A DNA stretch of 34,999 bases, taken from a virus. Positions 1 through 5,292 of the stretch are shown here, piece by piece. How positions within the stretch are numbered: the first letter of the stretch is position 1; every line of letters begins with the position of its first letter. The position numbers were made by a program, and so were the translations under genes. The notes below the pieces were generated by a model. It had not been told where the DNA came from, ran no database searches, and saw only the letters and a program-made list of their open reading frames with translations. The stretch is from IMG/VR virus record IMGVR_UViG_3300030329_000114, positions 1-34,999 of that record; one strand, 5' to 3'.

Positions 1-30
1 TTTTTTAAAAGTTCTAACAACCCCACCCAT
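1..30 (-). CDS. 5' fragment of the pre-portal gene (copy of 34901-34930)
   Basis: This is the first ten codons of the late gene whose full copy lies at 34577-34930, cut by the window edge. It starts two bases after the stop of the acyltransferase-like gene. A GGGG ribosome site sits about six bases upstream of the ATG at base 30. On the circular map it shows that the late operon runs without a break from terminase to portal. Confidence 0.75.
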   Translation of the reverse strand, partial: MGGVVRTFKK

Positions 31-98
31 GATTAACCCCATTTATGAAAGCCAAGTTTTTGTGTTTGGGTTCTAAACCATACAAACTGTTTATACCC
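1..98. repeat. terminal direct repeat, left copy
   Basis: Bases 1-98 are identical to 34901-34998; base 99 (c) differs from the last base of the window (a). The repeat lies across the junction of two late genes, so it most likely reflects redundancy of a circular assembly. A real T7-type terminal repeat is less likely but cannot be excluded from sequence alone. Confidence 0.95.
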
Positions 99-437
99 CT
101 TACTTGATAACACATTTTTAACAACTCTAAAACCTGTTGTTGTGTTACGAATACCTCCGACAGATATAAAGTCAATAATCCAAGGTGTTTTCCCATTTGA
201 ATCAAACCCTTCTGTAGAGAATTTTAAATCAGTCAAATAGTCTATAATTTGCTCTTCATTCGGAAATGCCCACGTTGCAAAACACACAGGCTTATTATTT
301 TTCCTAACAATAACATATTGATTTAAAGAATACGGCACCTTTATTAAATCTATAAAATATTGTTTACCCCACCAATTATGATAATCACTTTCTCTTATTA
401 AATATACTATATCTTCTATGTCCCTGCTTTTTATCAT
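33..437 (-). CDS. HlyC/RTX-type toxin-activating lysine acyltransferase-like protein
   Basis: The 134-residue protein resembles the HlyC family, which moves fatty acyl groups from acyl-ACP to lysines of RTX toxins. Visible matches are the S17-x-x-H20 pair followed by NW, a central NQYVIVRKNNKPVCFATWAF block, and D89 inside WIIDFISVGG. HlyC has S/H, QYVLL...PVAYCSWA and WFIDWIAPFG at comparable places. The HlyC catalytic His and Asp therefore both have counterparts. It lies between large terminase and the pre-portal genes, two bases after the terminase stop and without a clear ribosome site, so it is probably translated by re-initiation. No RTX toxin is present, so the substrate is unknown; a virion protein is one possibility. 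A generic GNAT enzyme is the alternative. Confidence 0.7.
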   Translation of the reverse strand: MIKSRDIEDIVYLIRESDYHNWWGKQYFIDLIKVPYSLNQYVIVRKNNKPVCFATWAFPNEEQIIDYLTDLKFSTEGFDSNGKTPWIIDFISVGGIRNTTTGFRVVKNVLSSKGYKQFVWFRTQTQKLGFHKWG

Positions 438-439
438 TT

Positions 440-1729
440 TTACAAAGTAAACGGATTATACTCATTAACGGCCATTTTCTGCGGAGGCCGAACCATAGCT
501 TGTCTATTTTCCAGCCCAACAGCCAGATACCTAAACGCATCCGCAGCATGAGACGTAAAATCATGCCTTGGATGATCCCTAAACATTTTTCTGCGTTCAT
601 CCCATTCCTGCCTGTATTGTTTTAGCATTTCTACGCCTTCAGCGCATTTATCACGATCAAAGTGACATTTAGGCATCAATACTCTAGCAGCGTTAATGCC
701 ATCGGCAACTTTCATTTTCGGGATGACTTTGAACCGGATGCCGAGGCTGAACGCCGTTTCGAGGCGGCTTTTGCCCGACCCGATTTCCCTGACTTCGATG
801 TCGTGGGGGGCGAGGTGGTCGCCCCAGTGGTAATCTTTTTGACGTAGGATCTCAGCGTAGTGATCCAAGCCAACACCGCTGCTTTCATAGTAATCAATAA
901 CATTTACTGCTCCACTCCTAAATATCTGGGCAAACCAGATAGCTGTTGAATCATTTATCCCCAGATCCCACGCAGTATGCACAGGGTAGGCTGGGTCATA
1001 CGGCACTCTGGTAATTCTGCCGTTATCTTCTGCATCTGTCAGCAGTTTGCCATAATAAGCACCAATGATAGCTGCTGTAAATGAACATTCATATTCTTGC
1101 TCATACTGTTCTAGTGTCATTTGCGACTGTGCAGCTTCTAGCTCTTCATCCTTGACCAAACCACTCTCAGATGCTTTGACTATCTTCCAGTACCATTGGT
1201 CAGATCCATTGTCTGTTTCTAACTTGGCAGTTTCCAGTAAATCATAAAAATGATTATGTCCTGCCGGGGTGCCTAGAAATACAGCCGCACCCTCTCTGTC
1301 GGATAGTGCCGGACGCACAACCTCCCCCCATACCCTCGGGTTCTGCATCCCAAACTCATCGAACACACAAAGATCAAGATAGATACCACGCAAGCTGTCA
1401 GGGTTCTCAGCAGACAGCAGCATCAGTCTACCGCCATTAGGGAAGTCAACTCTTAATTCAGTTTCATTAAAGTTCACGCCGGGGATGACAGATGCATAAT
1501 ATTTCACATAATCCCACGCAATACGCTTGGCCTGTGTAAAAGTGGGAGCCACGAAAGCAACTCTAGGCCGTGGCAGTTCACAAGTCAGACAATGTTTGAT
1601 TAAATGATTTACAGCCCAGACCGTCTTACCAAAGCGTCTATGCATCACAAGCACGTTCCAACGCCTGACACTCTCGTGCATCTCAGCCTGTAACTCTCTA
1701 GGCTTGTAAGGGATGCGTACCTGTTTCAC
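440..1729 (-). CDS. terL: terminase large subunit
   Basis: This is the DNA-packaging motor ATPase and nuclease, 429 residues. A Walker A-type motif HRRFGKT is at residues 30-36. The Walker B strand LDLCVFDEF is at 118-126 with D124 and E125, followed by the coupling motif LGTPAGHNH near 152. The RNase H-fold nuclease shows WDLG (D255) and the C-terminal SHAADAFRY (D397). The length is usual for phage TerL. It starts seven bases after the small terminase stop and is followed two bases later by the acyltransferase-like gene. It acts at the portal on the procapsid. The terminase pair leads the late operon here, whereas in T7 it comes last. Confidence 0.95.
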   Translation of the reverse strand: MKQVRIPYKPRELQAEMHESVRRWNVLVMHRRFGKTVWAVNHLIKHCLTCELPRPRVAFVAPTFTQAKRIAWDYVKYYASVIPGVNFNETELRVDFPNGGRLMLLSAENPDSLRGIYLDLCVFDEFGMQNPRVWGEVVRPALSDREGAAVFLGTPAGHNHFYDLLETAKLETDNGSDQWYWKIVKASESGLVKDEELEAAQSQMTLEQYEQEYECSFTAAIIGAYYGKLLTDAEDNGRITRVPYDPAYPVHTAWDLGINDSTAIWFAQIFRSGAVNVIDYYESSGVGLDHYAEILRQKDYHWGDHLAPHDIEVREIGSGKSRLETAFSLGIRFKVIPKMKVADGINAARVLMPKCHFDRDKCAEGVEMLKQYRQEWDERRKMFRDHPRHDFTSHAADAFRYLAVGLENRQAMVRPPQKMAVNEYNPFTL

Positions 1730-1736
1730 AGTTGTA

Positions 1737-2114
1737 TCAACTTTCCCACAGTATCTTCACCGCACCGTCAGTAACCTCTACCCCAGCCCTAGCCTTCTGC
1801 TCACCAAACCTCTCAGGTATCACCTTACTTACCTTCCACCTCACATGACTGGCATAATCCCTCAATACATGCGGATCATAGTCCTTACGCTTATGAAGAG
1901 CATCATCATACAAACCATCCAACTCTTCCAAAGCCTTCTCAGCACTTTGACGCTGCGCCTCTCTAATAACAGCATCGTACTCAGCATCCTGCCGCATATG
2001 CTTATACACCGCACTACGACTAATACCAACCTCTTCACAAGCCTGTACCAAGCTAAAGCCATCGCCTACCAGCCTAGCAATACCGTCTTTCTTAAAGTTC
2101 GTGAACCTAGCCAT
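1737..2114 (-). CDS. terS: terminase small subunit
   Basis: The 125-residue protein probably recognises phage DNA for packaging. An N-terminal helix-turn-helix spans about residues 20-40 (SLVQACEEVGISRSAVYKHM), followed by a charged helical region (AEKALEELDGLYDDAL) that would form the oligomer. I chose the ATG at 2114 because GGAGG lies seven bases upstream. The frame stays open to 2477, but that extension would read through the leftward promoter and its operator. It is the first recognisable gene of the late operon and is seven bases from terL. Confidence 0.88.
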   Translation of the reverse strand: MARFTNFKKDGIARLVGDGFSLVQACEEVGISRSAVYKHMRQDAEYDAVIREAQRQSAEKALEELDGLYDDALHKRKDYDPHVLRDYASHVRWKVSKVIPERFGEQKARAGVEVTDGAVKILWES

Positions 2115-2361
2115 GTAACCTCCGGCTGTGTGTTGTAACGTACCATTTAACACATATAGAGTGAGTCGGCGCCTGTCGGGGCATACGGCAACAATAAGCA
2201 CCCGCCCATGCAATATTATTGCACACCGCGCAAAAATGCAACAGCCATGCCGCGCATGATGTGATTTCGCTTTGTCTGGCCATGTTTTGGAAATACAACA
2301 AAGCAAACCAAATGCCAGCAACAAATAGCCACGCCAAGCTATCAATGCTTTGCCTGTACAC
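2107..2361 (-). CDS. possible small membrane protein in the late leader
   Basis: This is an 84-codon open frame with a GTG start, downstream of the leftward promoter and ending eight bases inside terS. The N-terminus looks like a membrane anchor (SLAWLFVAGIWFALLYF); the rest is rich in Cys and Trp with no known motif. There is no convincing ribosome site. It may instead be an untranslated leader that happens to be open. Confidence 0.2.
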   Translation of the reverse strand: MYRQSIDSLAWLFVAGIWFALLYFQNMARQSEITSCAAWLLHFCAVCNNIAWAGAYCCRMPRQAPTHSICVKWYVTTHSRRLHG

Positions 2362-2399
2362 TTTAAGTTAATAGCATAGATTTCGTATACAGTAAACGC
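2115..2399. other. late-operon leader / intergenic region
   Basis: This is the untranslated stretch between the leftward promoter and terS. It contains a perfect inverted repeat TGCAAT-ATT-ATTGCA at 2209-2223, a possible protein site or hairpin, and one doubtful reading frame. No terminator with a T-run is visible. A leader this long could support processing or antitermination, but nothing in the sequence proves it. Confidence 0.5.
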
Positions 2400-2412
2400 G
2401 GCAAACTTTACC
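2400..2412. promoter_or_regulatory. operator-like box, leftward promoter
   Basis: GGCAA-ACT-TTACC lies immediately downstream of the leftward -10 and covers the expected transcription start. It fits the consensus GGYAA-N3-TTRCC shared with the box in the rightward promoter, so one regulator could cover both promoters. Confidence 0.55.
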
Positions 2413-2414
2413 TT

Positions 2415-2444
2415 ATTATATATACCGATCTGAAGCCATGTAAA
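2415..2444 (-). promoter_or_regulatory. late leftward sigma70 promoter
   Basis: On the minus strand, -35 TTTACA (2444-2439), an 18-base spacer and a consensus -10 TATAAT (2420-2415) can be read. The predicted start falls near 2408, inside the operator-like box. It is the only good leftward promoter upstream of the terminase-to-lysis operon, and it implies use of host RNA polymerase. Confidence 0.65.
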
Positions 2445-2462
2445 AATAATTTCATAATGGTG

Positions 2463-2491
2463 TTGACAATGCGGCAAGTATTGCCTATATT
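2463..2491 (+). promoter_or_regulatory. early rightward sigma70 promoter
   Basis: A consensus -35 TTGACA (2463-2468), a 17-base spacer and a -10 TATATT (2486-2491) are present. The spacer contains a GGCAA-GTA-TTGCC inverted repeat. Transcription would start near 2498, so the RNA would begin almost exactly at the first CAACTAGCAA motif. Confidence 0.8.
2473..2485. promoter_or_regulatory. operator-like box inside the rightward promoter
   Basis: GGCAA-GTA-TTGCC is an inverted repeat with perfect five-base arms, placed between the -35 and -10 and touching the -10. A repressor bound here would block polymerase. The likely binder is one of the two HTH proteins encoded at 5293 or 7522. Confidence 0.65.
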
Positions 2492-2499
2492 ACCACTAT

Positions 2500-2516
2500 C
2501 AACTAGCAACAAGGGG
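2500..2516 (+). repeat. CAACTAGCAA linker, copy 1
   Basis: CAACTAGCAA at 2500-2509, then CAAGGGG, ahead of the ATG at 2524. It lies at the predicted 5' end of the early RNA. Confidence 0.8.
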
Positions 2517-2523
2517 CAATGAA

Positions 2524-2658
2524 ATGATTAAGTCAGACAAACTTTACAAGCTTGGCAAGTTTACCTTGTCACTCATCAAGATGCCTTGTGGCACATATGT
2601 TTTTATTAAGCATCAATCTTATGATCATATCGGTTTTAAATTGCCGTTTTGTAAATAA
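2524..2658 (+). CDS. hypothetical early protein, 44 aa
   Basis: This is the first gene of the rightward operon. It encodes a basic 44-residue protein with a hydrophobic/aromatic core and two Cys; I recognise no family. The start at 2524 is set by GGGG seven bases upstream; the ATG at 2519 gives only two codons. Two operator-like boxes lie within the coding sequence, so binding there could couple its expression to the regulator. Confidence 0.6.
   Translation: MIKSDKLYKLGKFTLSLIKMPCGTYVFIKHQSYDHIGFKLPFCK
2536..2565. promoter_or_regulatory. two further operator-like boxes in the first early gene
   Basis: GACAAACTTTACA (2536-2548) matches the leftward box at 11 of 13 bases. GGCAAGTTTACC (2554-2565) has the same arms with a two-base centre. 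Both lie within codons 5-14 of the first early gene, as downstream operators often do. Confidence 0.4.
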
Positions 2659-2662
2659 TCAT

Positions 2663-2680
2663 CAACTAGCAACAAGGAAT
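2663..2680 (+). repeat. CAACTAGCAA linker, copy 2
   Basis: CAACTAGCAA at 2663-2672 followed by CAAGGAAT and AAAACAATG; the ATG is at 2687. Confidence 0.85.
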
Positions 2681-2686
2681 AAAACA

Positions 2687-2917
2687 ATGTTCAAAGCACA
2701 TCCGAAAACAATCGCAAAACGTTTCATGATTTTATTTTTAGCGCTGTTCATTTGCGGCGTTGGCCTTGGCCTTGGCGGTTTGCTCATTATGTCAATCTGG
2801 TTACCTTCAACGATTCAATTCTGGATTGGCCTTGGCCTTTGCTTCATAGCGGTTTTCACAATCGTCTGGACTGCATTGGGGTTTATTTTCAATTTCATGG
2901 ACTATCAAAACGCCTAA
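2687..2917 (+). CDS. small membrane protein, two TM segments
   Basis: This 76-residue protein has a short basic N-terminus (KAHPKTIAKR) and two hydrophobic segments at about residues 13-39 and 44-71, both Gly-rich (GVGLGLGG, GLGLC). It is probably an inner-membrane protein made early; superinfection exclusion or membrane remodelling are possible roles. The start at 2687 follows AAGGAAT in the shared linker. The frame is open back to 2552, but that extension crosses the previous gene and the linker. I recognise no family. Confidence 0.7.
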   Translation: MFKAHPKTIAKRFMILFLALFICGVGLGLGGLLIMSIWLPSTIQFWIGLGLCFIAVFTIVWTALGFIFNFMDYQNA

Positions 2918-2918
2918 T

Positions 2919-2934
2919 CAACTAGCAAGGGAAT
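2919..2934 (+). repeat. CAACTAGCAA linker, copy 3
   Basis: CAACTAGCAA at 2919-2928 directly followed by GGGAAT; the ATG is at 2943. Confidence 0.85.
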
Positions 2935-2942
2935 AAAAGAAA

Positions 2943-3281
2943 ATGGGTAAGCTATCTTGGAAATATCAGGTCAGACGCATGATGAAAAACCACATCAAAC
3001 ACACGCAGGGCGATGACCCATTGGCACGCAAGCAAAGATTTGCCGACAACATAAAGGCAAAGGCAGAAGCAGGCTTTATATGCATTTACGCTGAGGGGCG
3101 TGACTGCGATGGCTTTGGTTGGTCTAGCAACCCATCAACGCTGCCTGCTGTGCCTACAATAGTAAATAAGTATATTGATGACGCACATGAATGGAGTGAT
3201 GGCATTATGCATCACACAATCATAAGACCTAGTGAAGTGGGCAACCCACGACACAAGGCATATGGCAACCGATATGCGTAA
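2943..3281 (+). CDS. hypothetical early protein, 112 aa
   Basis: This is a basic 112-residue protein. The N-terminus is highly charged (KYQVRRMMKNHIKHTQ); the middle holds a compact stretch with YAEGRDCDGFGWSS, and the C-terminus is rich in His. Similar small proteins occur in early regions of many phages, but I cannot assign a function. It follows the shared linker with GGGAAT as ribosome site, and another linker copy separates it from the next gene. Confidence 0.7.
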   Translation: MGKLSWKYQVRRMMKNHIKHTQGDDPLARKQRFADNIKAKAEAGFICIYAEGRDCDGFGWSSNPSTLPAVPTIVNKYIDDAHEWSDGIMHHTIIRPSEVGNPRHKAYGNRYA

Positions 3282-3283
3282 TT

Positions 3284-3316
3284 CTGCCATAGGGCAAACA
3301 ACTAGCAAAGAGGAAT
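3284..3316 (+). repeat. extended linker (CTGCCATAGGGCAAA + CAACTAGCAA), copy 4
   Basis: CAACTAGCAA at 3299-3308 is preceded by CTGCCATAGGGCAAA, which can fold as TGCC/GGCA, and followed by AGAGGAAT. The same longer block recurs at 4012-4043. The ATG is at 3323. Confidence 0.85.
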
Positions 3317-3322
3317 CAAACA

Positions 3323-3517
3323 ATGAAAATGACATGTGACAACGATTGCACATTGAATGGCTGGGTTGAGTATTTTGCAGAGTCTTTCGGACATGATGAT
3401 CTGCACATTTCAGTTGATCCGCAATCTGACCTCGATGATGTGGTTTATGCTTTTTGCCATGACACGCAAGAGATGATTAAGATTAACGGGTGGAACTTTA
3501 CATTTTACAAAGACTAA
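3323..3517 (+). CDS. hypothetical acidic early protein, 64 aa
   Basis: A small, strongly acidic protein rich in Asp and aromatic residues with three Cys (CDNDC near the start, one later). The acidic character and early position would suit a DNA-mimic or host-takeover protein, but that is only inference; no family is recognised. Its start lies 15 bases past the linker's CAACTAGCAA, with AGAGGAAT as ribosome site. Confidence 0.65.
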   Translation: MKMTCDNDCTLNGWVEYFAESFGHDDLHISVDPQSDLDDVVYAFCHDTQEMIKINGWNFTFYKD

Positions 3518-3535
3518 CAACTAGCAATAAGGAAT
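3518..3535 (+). repeat. CAACTAGCAA linker, copy 5
   Basis: CAACTAGCAA at 3518-3527, then TAAGGAAT and CAAACAATG; the start codon is at 3542. Confidence 0.85.
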
Positions 3536-3541
3536 CAAACA

Positions 3542-3778
3542 ATGTTTACAGTTTCATACTCAATTGACTACATGGACACAAATCCAACTAAAATGACATT
3601 CGACACGTTAGACGAAGCCCATGACTGGATTCATAAGGAAGTAGCGAGGCGTGTTGACTTCGCAGTCCAGCATTCAGCTTACACAATGTCAGAGACTGAA
3701 ATACAAGATTTAGAGGCCAATGAATATGCGCTTGTGTCTCTAACAGACGGCGTAGTCACAGAATTTATGTGTGTCTAA
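3542..3778 (+). CDS. hypothetical early protein, 78 aa
   Basis: This 78-residue acidic protein opens with a strand-like segment (FTVSYSIDYMD), continues with a helix containing LDEAHDWIHKEVARRVDF, and ends with a short strand (ALVSLTDGVVTEFM). No known motif is recognised. The start follows the linker's AAGGAAT ribosome site, and a diverged linker copy follows the stop. Confidence 0.65.
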   Translation: MFTVSYSIDYMDTNPTKMTFDTLDEAHDWIHKEVARRVDFAVQHSAYTMSETEIQDLEANEYALVSLTDGVVTEFMCV

Positions 3779-3779
3779 C

Positions 3780-3795
3780 TCACTAGTAAAAGGAA
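3780..3795 (+). repeat. diverged linker, copy 6 (TCACTAGTAA)
   Basis: TCACTAGTAA followed by AAGGAATC is a variant of the family with two substitutions in the core. The ribosome-site half is unchanged. The next ATG is at 3805. Confidence 0.7.
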
Positions 3796-3804
3796 TCAAA
3801 AACA

Positions 3805-3975
3805 ATGGATGAAAAAAACATATATCAAATTGCCGACACTATTCGCGAAGAATTGCAAGTGTTGAGCCAATGCGCCACGCACAGCGATTTTAATCAAGCC
3901 GCTATTCATTTTGATAATATTATGAAATTGACCAGCGACATCAAATCATATGCCGAAAAGAACCAATGGCACTGA
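3805..3975 (+). CDS. hypothetical early protein, 56 aa
   Basis: A 56-residue, mostly helical, acidic protein (MDEKNIYQIADTIREELQ at the N-terminus) with one Cys. No family is recognised. The start follows AAGGAATCAAAAACA from the shared linker family, which is the main reason to call it a gene. A seven-base-pair hairpin lies just after its stop. Confidence 0.65.
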   Translation: MDEKNIYQIADTIREELQVLSQCATHSDFNQAAIHFDNIMKLTSDIKSYAEKNQWH

Positions 3976-3994
3976 CGAGTCTTAATGAGACGAA

Positions 3995-4011
3995 ACACGG
4001 CGATGCCGTGT
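3995..4011 (+). other. intergenic hairpin
   Basis: ACACGGC-GAT-GCCGTGT forms a perfect seven-base-pair stem with a three-base loop. No T-run follows, so it is not a normal intrinsic terminator; RNA processing or stability is more likely. Confidence 0.55.
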
Positions 4012-4043
4012 CTGCCATAGGGCAAACAACTAGCAAAAGGAAT
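4012..4043 (+). repeat. extended linker, copy 7
   Basis: CTGCCATAGGGCAAACAACTAGCAAA plus AGGAAT, nearly identical to the block at 3284-3316; the core CAACTAGCAA is at 4027-4036 and the ATG at 4051. The two extended copies would be good substrates for recombination that removes the three genes between them. Confidence 0.85.
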
Positions 4044-4050
4044 CAAGACA

Positions 4051-4473
4051 ATGAAATTGCATCATTCAAAATATAAAAAGAATTACCGCGCATTTATTCT
4101 TGATCATATTGATCAGGACTATGACGGCAATGAATTGAAAACAGACAAAGCAAAGATCACATTTTTGTTTGATCGGTTTTATTCAGAATACGAATGGCGC
4201 GTAAAGCAAGTTGGTAAACGTCAAGCCATGATCGATTGGCTGTCTGGCCTTGCCTTGTCTTTGCCTTGCTACAATGGTGAGGTGATTGATTTAGCCATTG
4301 AAATGGGATCAATAGACGACAATCCATCCGATCAGCTAATTGATCGTGTGCTGGCAAATTACTTCCCATTCATGGCAAGCATAGTTTTAGATATGGAAAA
4401 GGATATTTTAGAACCAGAAAACATGGCTCTTTATCCAATAGGCCACCCGGCATTTTTAGTTGAAAAGGCATAG
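4051..4473 (+). CDS. hypothetical early protein, 140 aa
   Basis: A 140-residue, mostly helical soluble protein. The N-terminal part has YRAFILDHIDQDYDGNELKT and a FLFDRFYSEYEWR segment; the C-terminal half has LIDRVLANYFPFMASIVLDM. Proteins of this shape are common in plasmid and phage early regions, but I know no function. It is the largest gene in the rightward early cluster and follows the extended linker. The next gene has the AGGAATC ribosome site but not the CTAG core. Confidence 0.7.
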   Translation: MKLHHSKYKKNYRAFILDHIDQDYDGNELKTDKAKITFLFDRFYSEYEWRVKQVGKRQAMIDWLSGLALSLPCYNGEVIDLAIEMGSIDDNPSDQLIDRVLANYFPFMASIVLDMEKDILEPENMALYPIGHPAFLVEKA

Positions 4474-4488
4474 AGAGGAATCAAAGCA

Positions 4489-4785
4489 ATGATTTATCAA
4501 GAAATAACAGAGTCACAATTTCGAGATGCTTTTCACAACATGGGGCGTGCCGATAGTTGGTCATATCAAGGCCTTGGCGCGTTGTATGATTATATCAGCG
4601 AAAACATAGACGACTATCAATTGGATGTGATCGCGCTTGACTGTGAGTTTTGTGAGTATGCCTGTATAGATGAGTTTTTTGAAAGTTACGACTCAGAAGA
4701 CTACCCAGACATTGAAACAATCAGGAATCACACAACGCTAATTGAGGTTCCTAATTCATCATCATTTATCATAGCGGAATTTTAA
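4489..4785 (+). CDS. conserved early protein, DUF7222-like, 98 aa
   Basis: This acidic 98-residue protein matches my memory of a family widespread in phages and plasmids (DUF7222). The diagnostic parts are the N-terminal SQFRDAF, the SYQGLGALYDYISE helix and LDVIALDCEFCEY. The function is unknown; the acidity and early timing would fit an anti-host protein, but that is inference. The ribosome site is AGAGGAATCAAAGCAATG, the second half of the linker family; the CAACTAGCAA core is missing here. Confidence 0.75.
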   Translation: MIYQEITESQFRDAFHNMGRADSWSYQGLGALYDYISENIDDYQLDVIALDCEFCEYACIDEFFESYDSEDYPDIETIRNHTTLIEVPNSSSFIIAEF

Positions 4786-4786
4786 C

Positions 4787-4936
4787 ATGGCAAAGCTGTT
4801 CATATTCATCGGCTGTTTAGCCTTTATCGTCGGCGCTTCAATTGTTCCAAACACAACAAGTGCATTTGTTTTGCAAGTGGTGCTGCTATATGGTGGCCTC
4901 ATTGGGGCAGTGTGGGCTAGCATAAAAGCTTATTAA
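4787..4936 (+). CDS. two-TM miniprotein, 49 aa
   Basis: This is a very hydrophobic 49-residue protein with two predicted membrane segments (LFIFIGCLAFIVGASIV, about residues 4-20, and FVLQVVLLYGGLIGAVW, about 27-43) and a short C-terminal tail. It starts one base after the stop of the previous gene, has no linker of its own, and is probably translationally coupled. A holin- or exclusion-like role is possible but unproven. Confidence 0.65.
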   Translation: MAKLFIFIGCLAFIVGASIVPNTTSAFVLQVVLLYGGLIGAVWASIKAY

Positions 4937-5014
4937 AGCGACTAACTTTGTTTGGGCTGGTATCCTAGCCCGGGCATGACAAAGCCTGCCAGTGGGCTTT
5001 AAATCGCTGGCAAT
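4937..5014 (+). other. structured intergenic segment with two hairpins
   Basis: GGGCTGG-TAT-CCTAGCCC (about 4957-4974) and AAAGCC-TGCCAGTG-GGCTTT (about 4981-5000) are inverted repeats; the second is followed only by AAAT. It may act as a weak attenuator or RNA processing site. Confidence 0.4.
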
Positions 5015-5025
5015 CAACTAGCAAC
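5015..5025 (+). repeat. CAACTAGCAA linker, copy 8
   Basis: CAACTAGCAAC, here followed by CCAAAAGAGAGATGG instead of AGGAAT; it precedes the start at 5046. Confidence 0.8.
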
Positions 5026-5045
5026 CCAAAAGAGAGATGGCAAAA

Positions 5046-5186
5046 ATGGAAAATCTAAACACATACCAAAAGCTAGATTGGATTAGCTTTGCGATTCAAG
5101 AAGCACTCAATGGCAACAGTGGCGAATTGATGCAGGCATTAGAGCTTGTCGAGGATTTGCGCGACTTTGTTGAAATGGAAAACTAA
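5046..5186 (+). CDS. hypothetical acidic early protein, 46 aa
   Basis: A 46-residue acidic helical protein (LDWISFAIQEALNG then ELMQALELVEDLRDFVEME). No family is recognised. I prefer the ATG at 5046, with GAGAG about nine bases upstream. The in-frame ATG at 5037 would add three residues but leaves no room for a ribosome site. A linker copy precedes it and a strong hairpin follows. Confidence 0.6.
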   Translation: MENLNTYQKLDWISFAIQEALNGNSGELMQALELVEDLRDFVEMEN

Positions 5187-5188
5187 AA

Positions 5189-5224
5189 GAGAAACCGCCA
5201 AGGCATTGCGCTTTGGCGGCTCTC
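5189..5224 (+). other. strong intergenic hairpin
   Basis: CCGCCAA (5195-5201) pairs with TTGGCGG (5213-5219), and outer GAGA (5189-5192) can pair with TCTC (5221-5224). No T-run follows, so it is more likely an RNA processing or stability element than a terminator. Confidence 0.6.
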
Positions 5225-5230
5225 ACTCGT

Positions 5231-5240
5231 CAACTAGCAA
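5231..5240 (+). repeat. CAACTAGCAA linker, copy 9
   Basis: CAACTAGCAA followed by AATCAACAAGGCATGAAAACAATG. The linker points at the nine-codon frame at 5262 rather than at the HTH gene. Confidence 0.8.
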
Positions 5241-5261
5241 AATCAACAAGGCATGAAAACA

Positions 5262-5291
5262 ATGAGGTTACACATGCAGAGAGGACAATAA
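5262..5291 (+). CDS. nine-codon leader minigene
   Basis: ATG to TAA encodes MRLHMQRGQ. It is placed exactly where the linker's start codon is expected, with AAGG upstream, and ends one base before the ATG of the HTH gene. It could be a translated leader that couples or tunes HTH synthesis, or the remnant of a deleted small gene. Confidence 0.35.
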   Translation: MRLHMQRGQ

Positions 5292-5292
5292 C

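Noticed and set aside
2552-2686. Long upstream start for the two-TM protein
   Set aside because: It would overlap the first early gene and the linker; the ATG at 2687 has the proper ribosome site.
2500-5240. CRISPR-like array of short repeats
   Set aside because: The repeats are ten bases, separated by whole genes of varied size, so they do not have CRISPR geometry.
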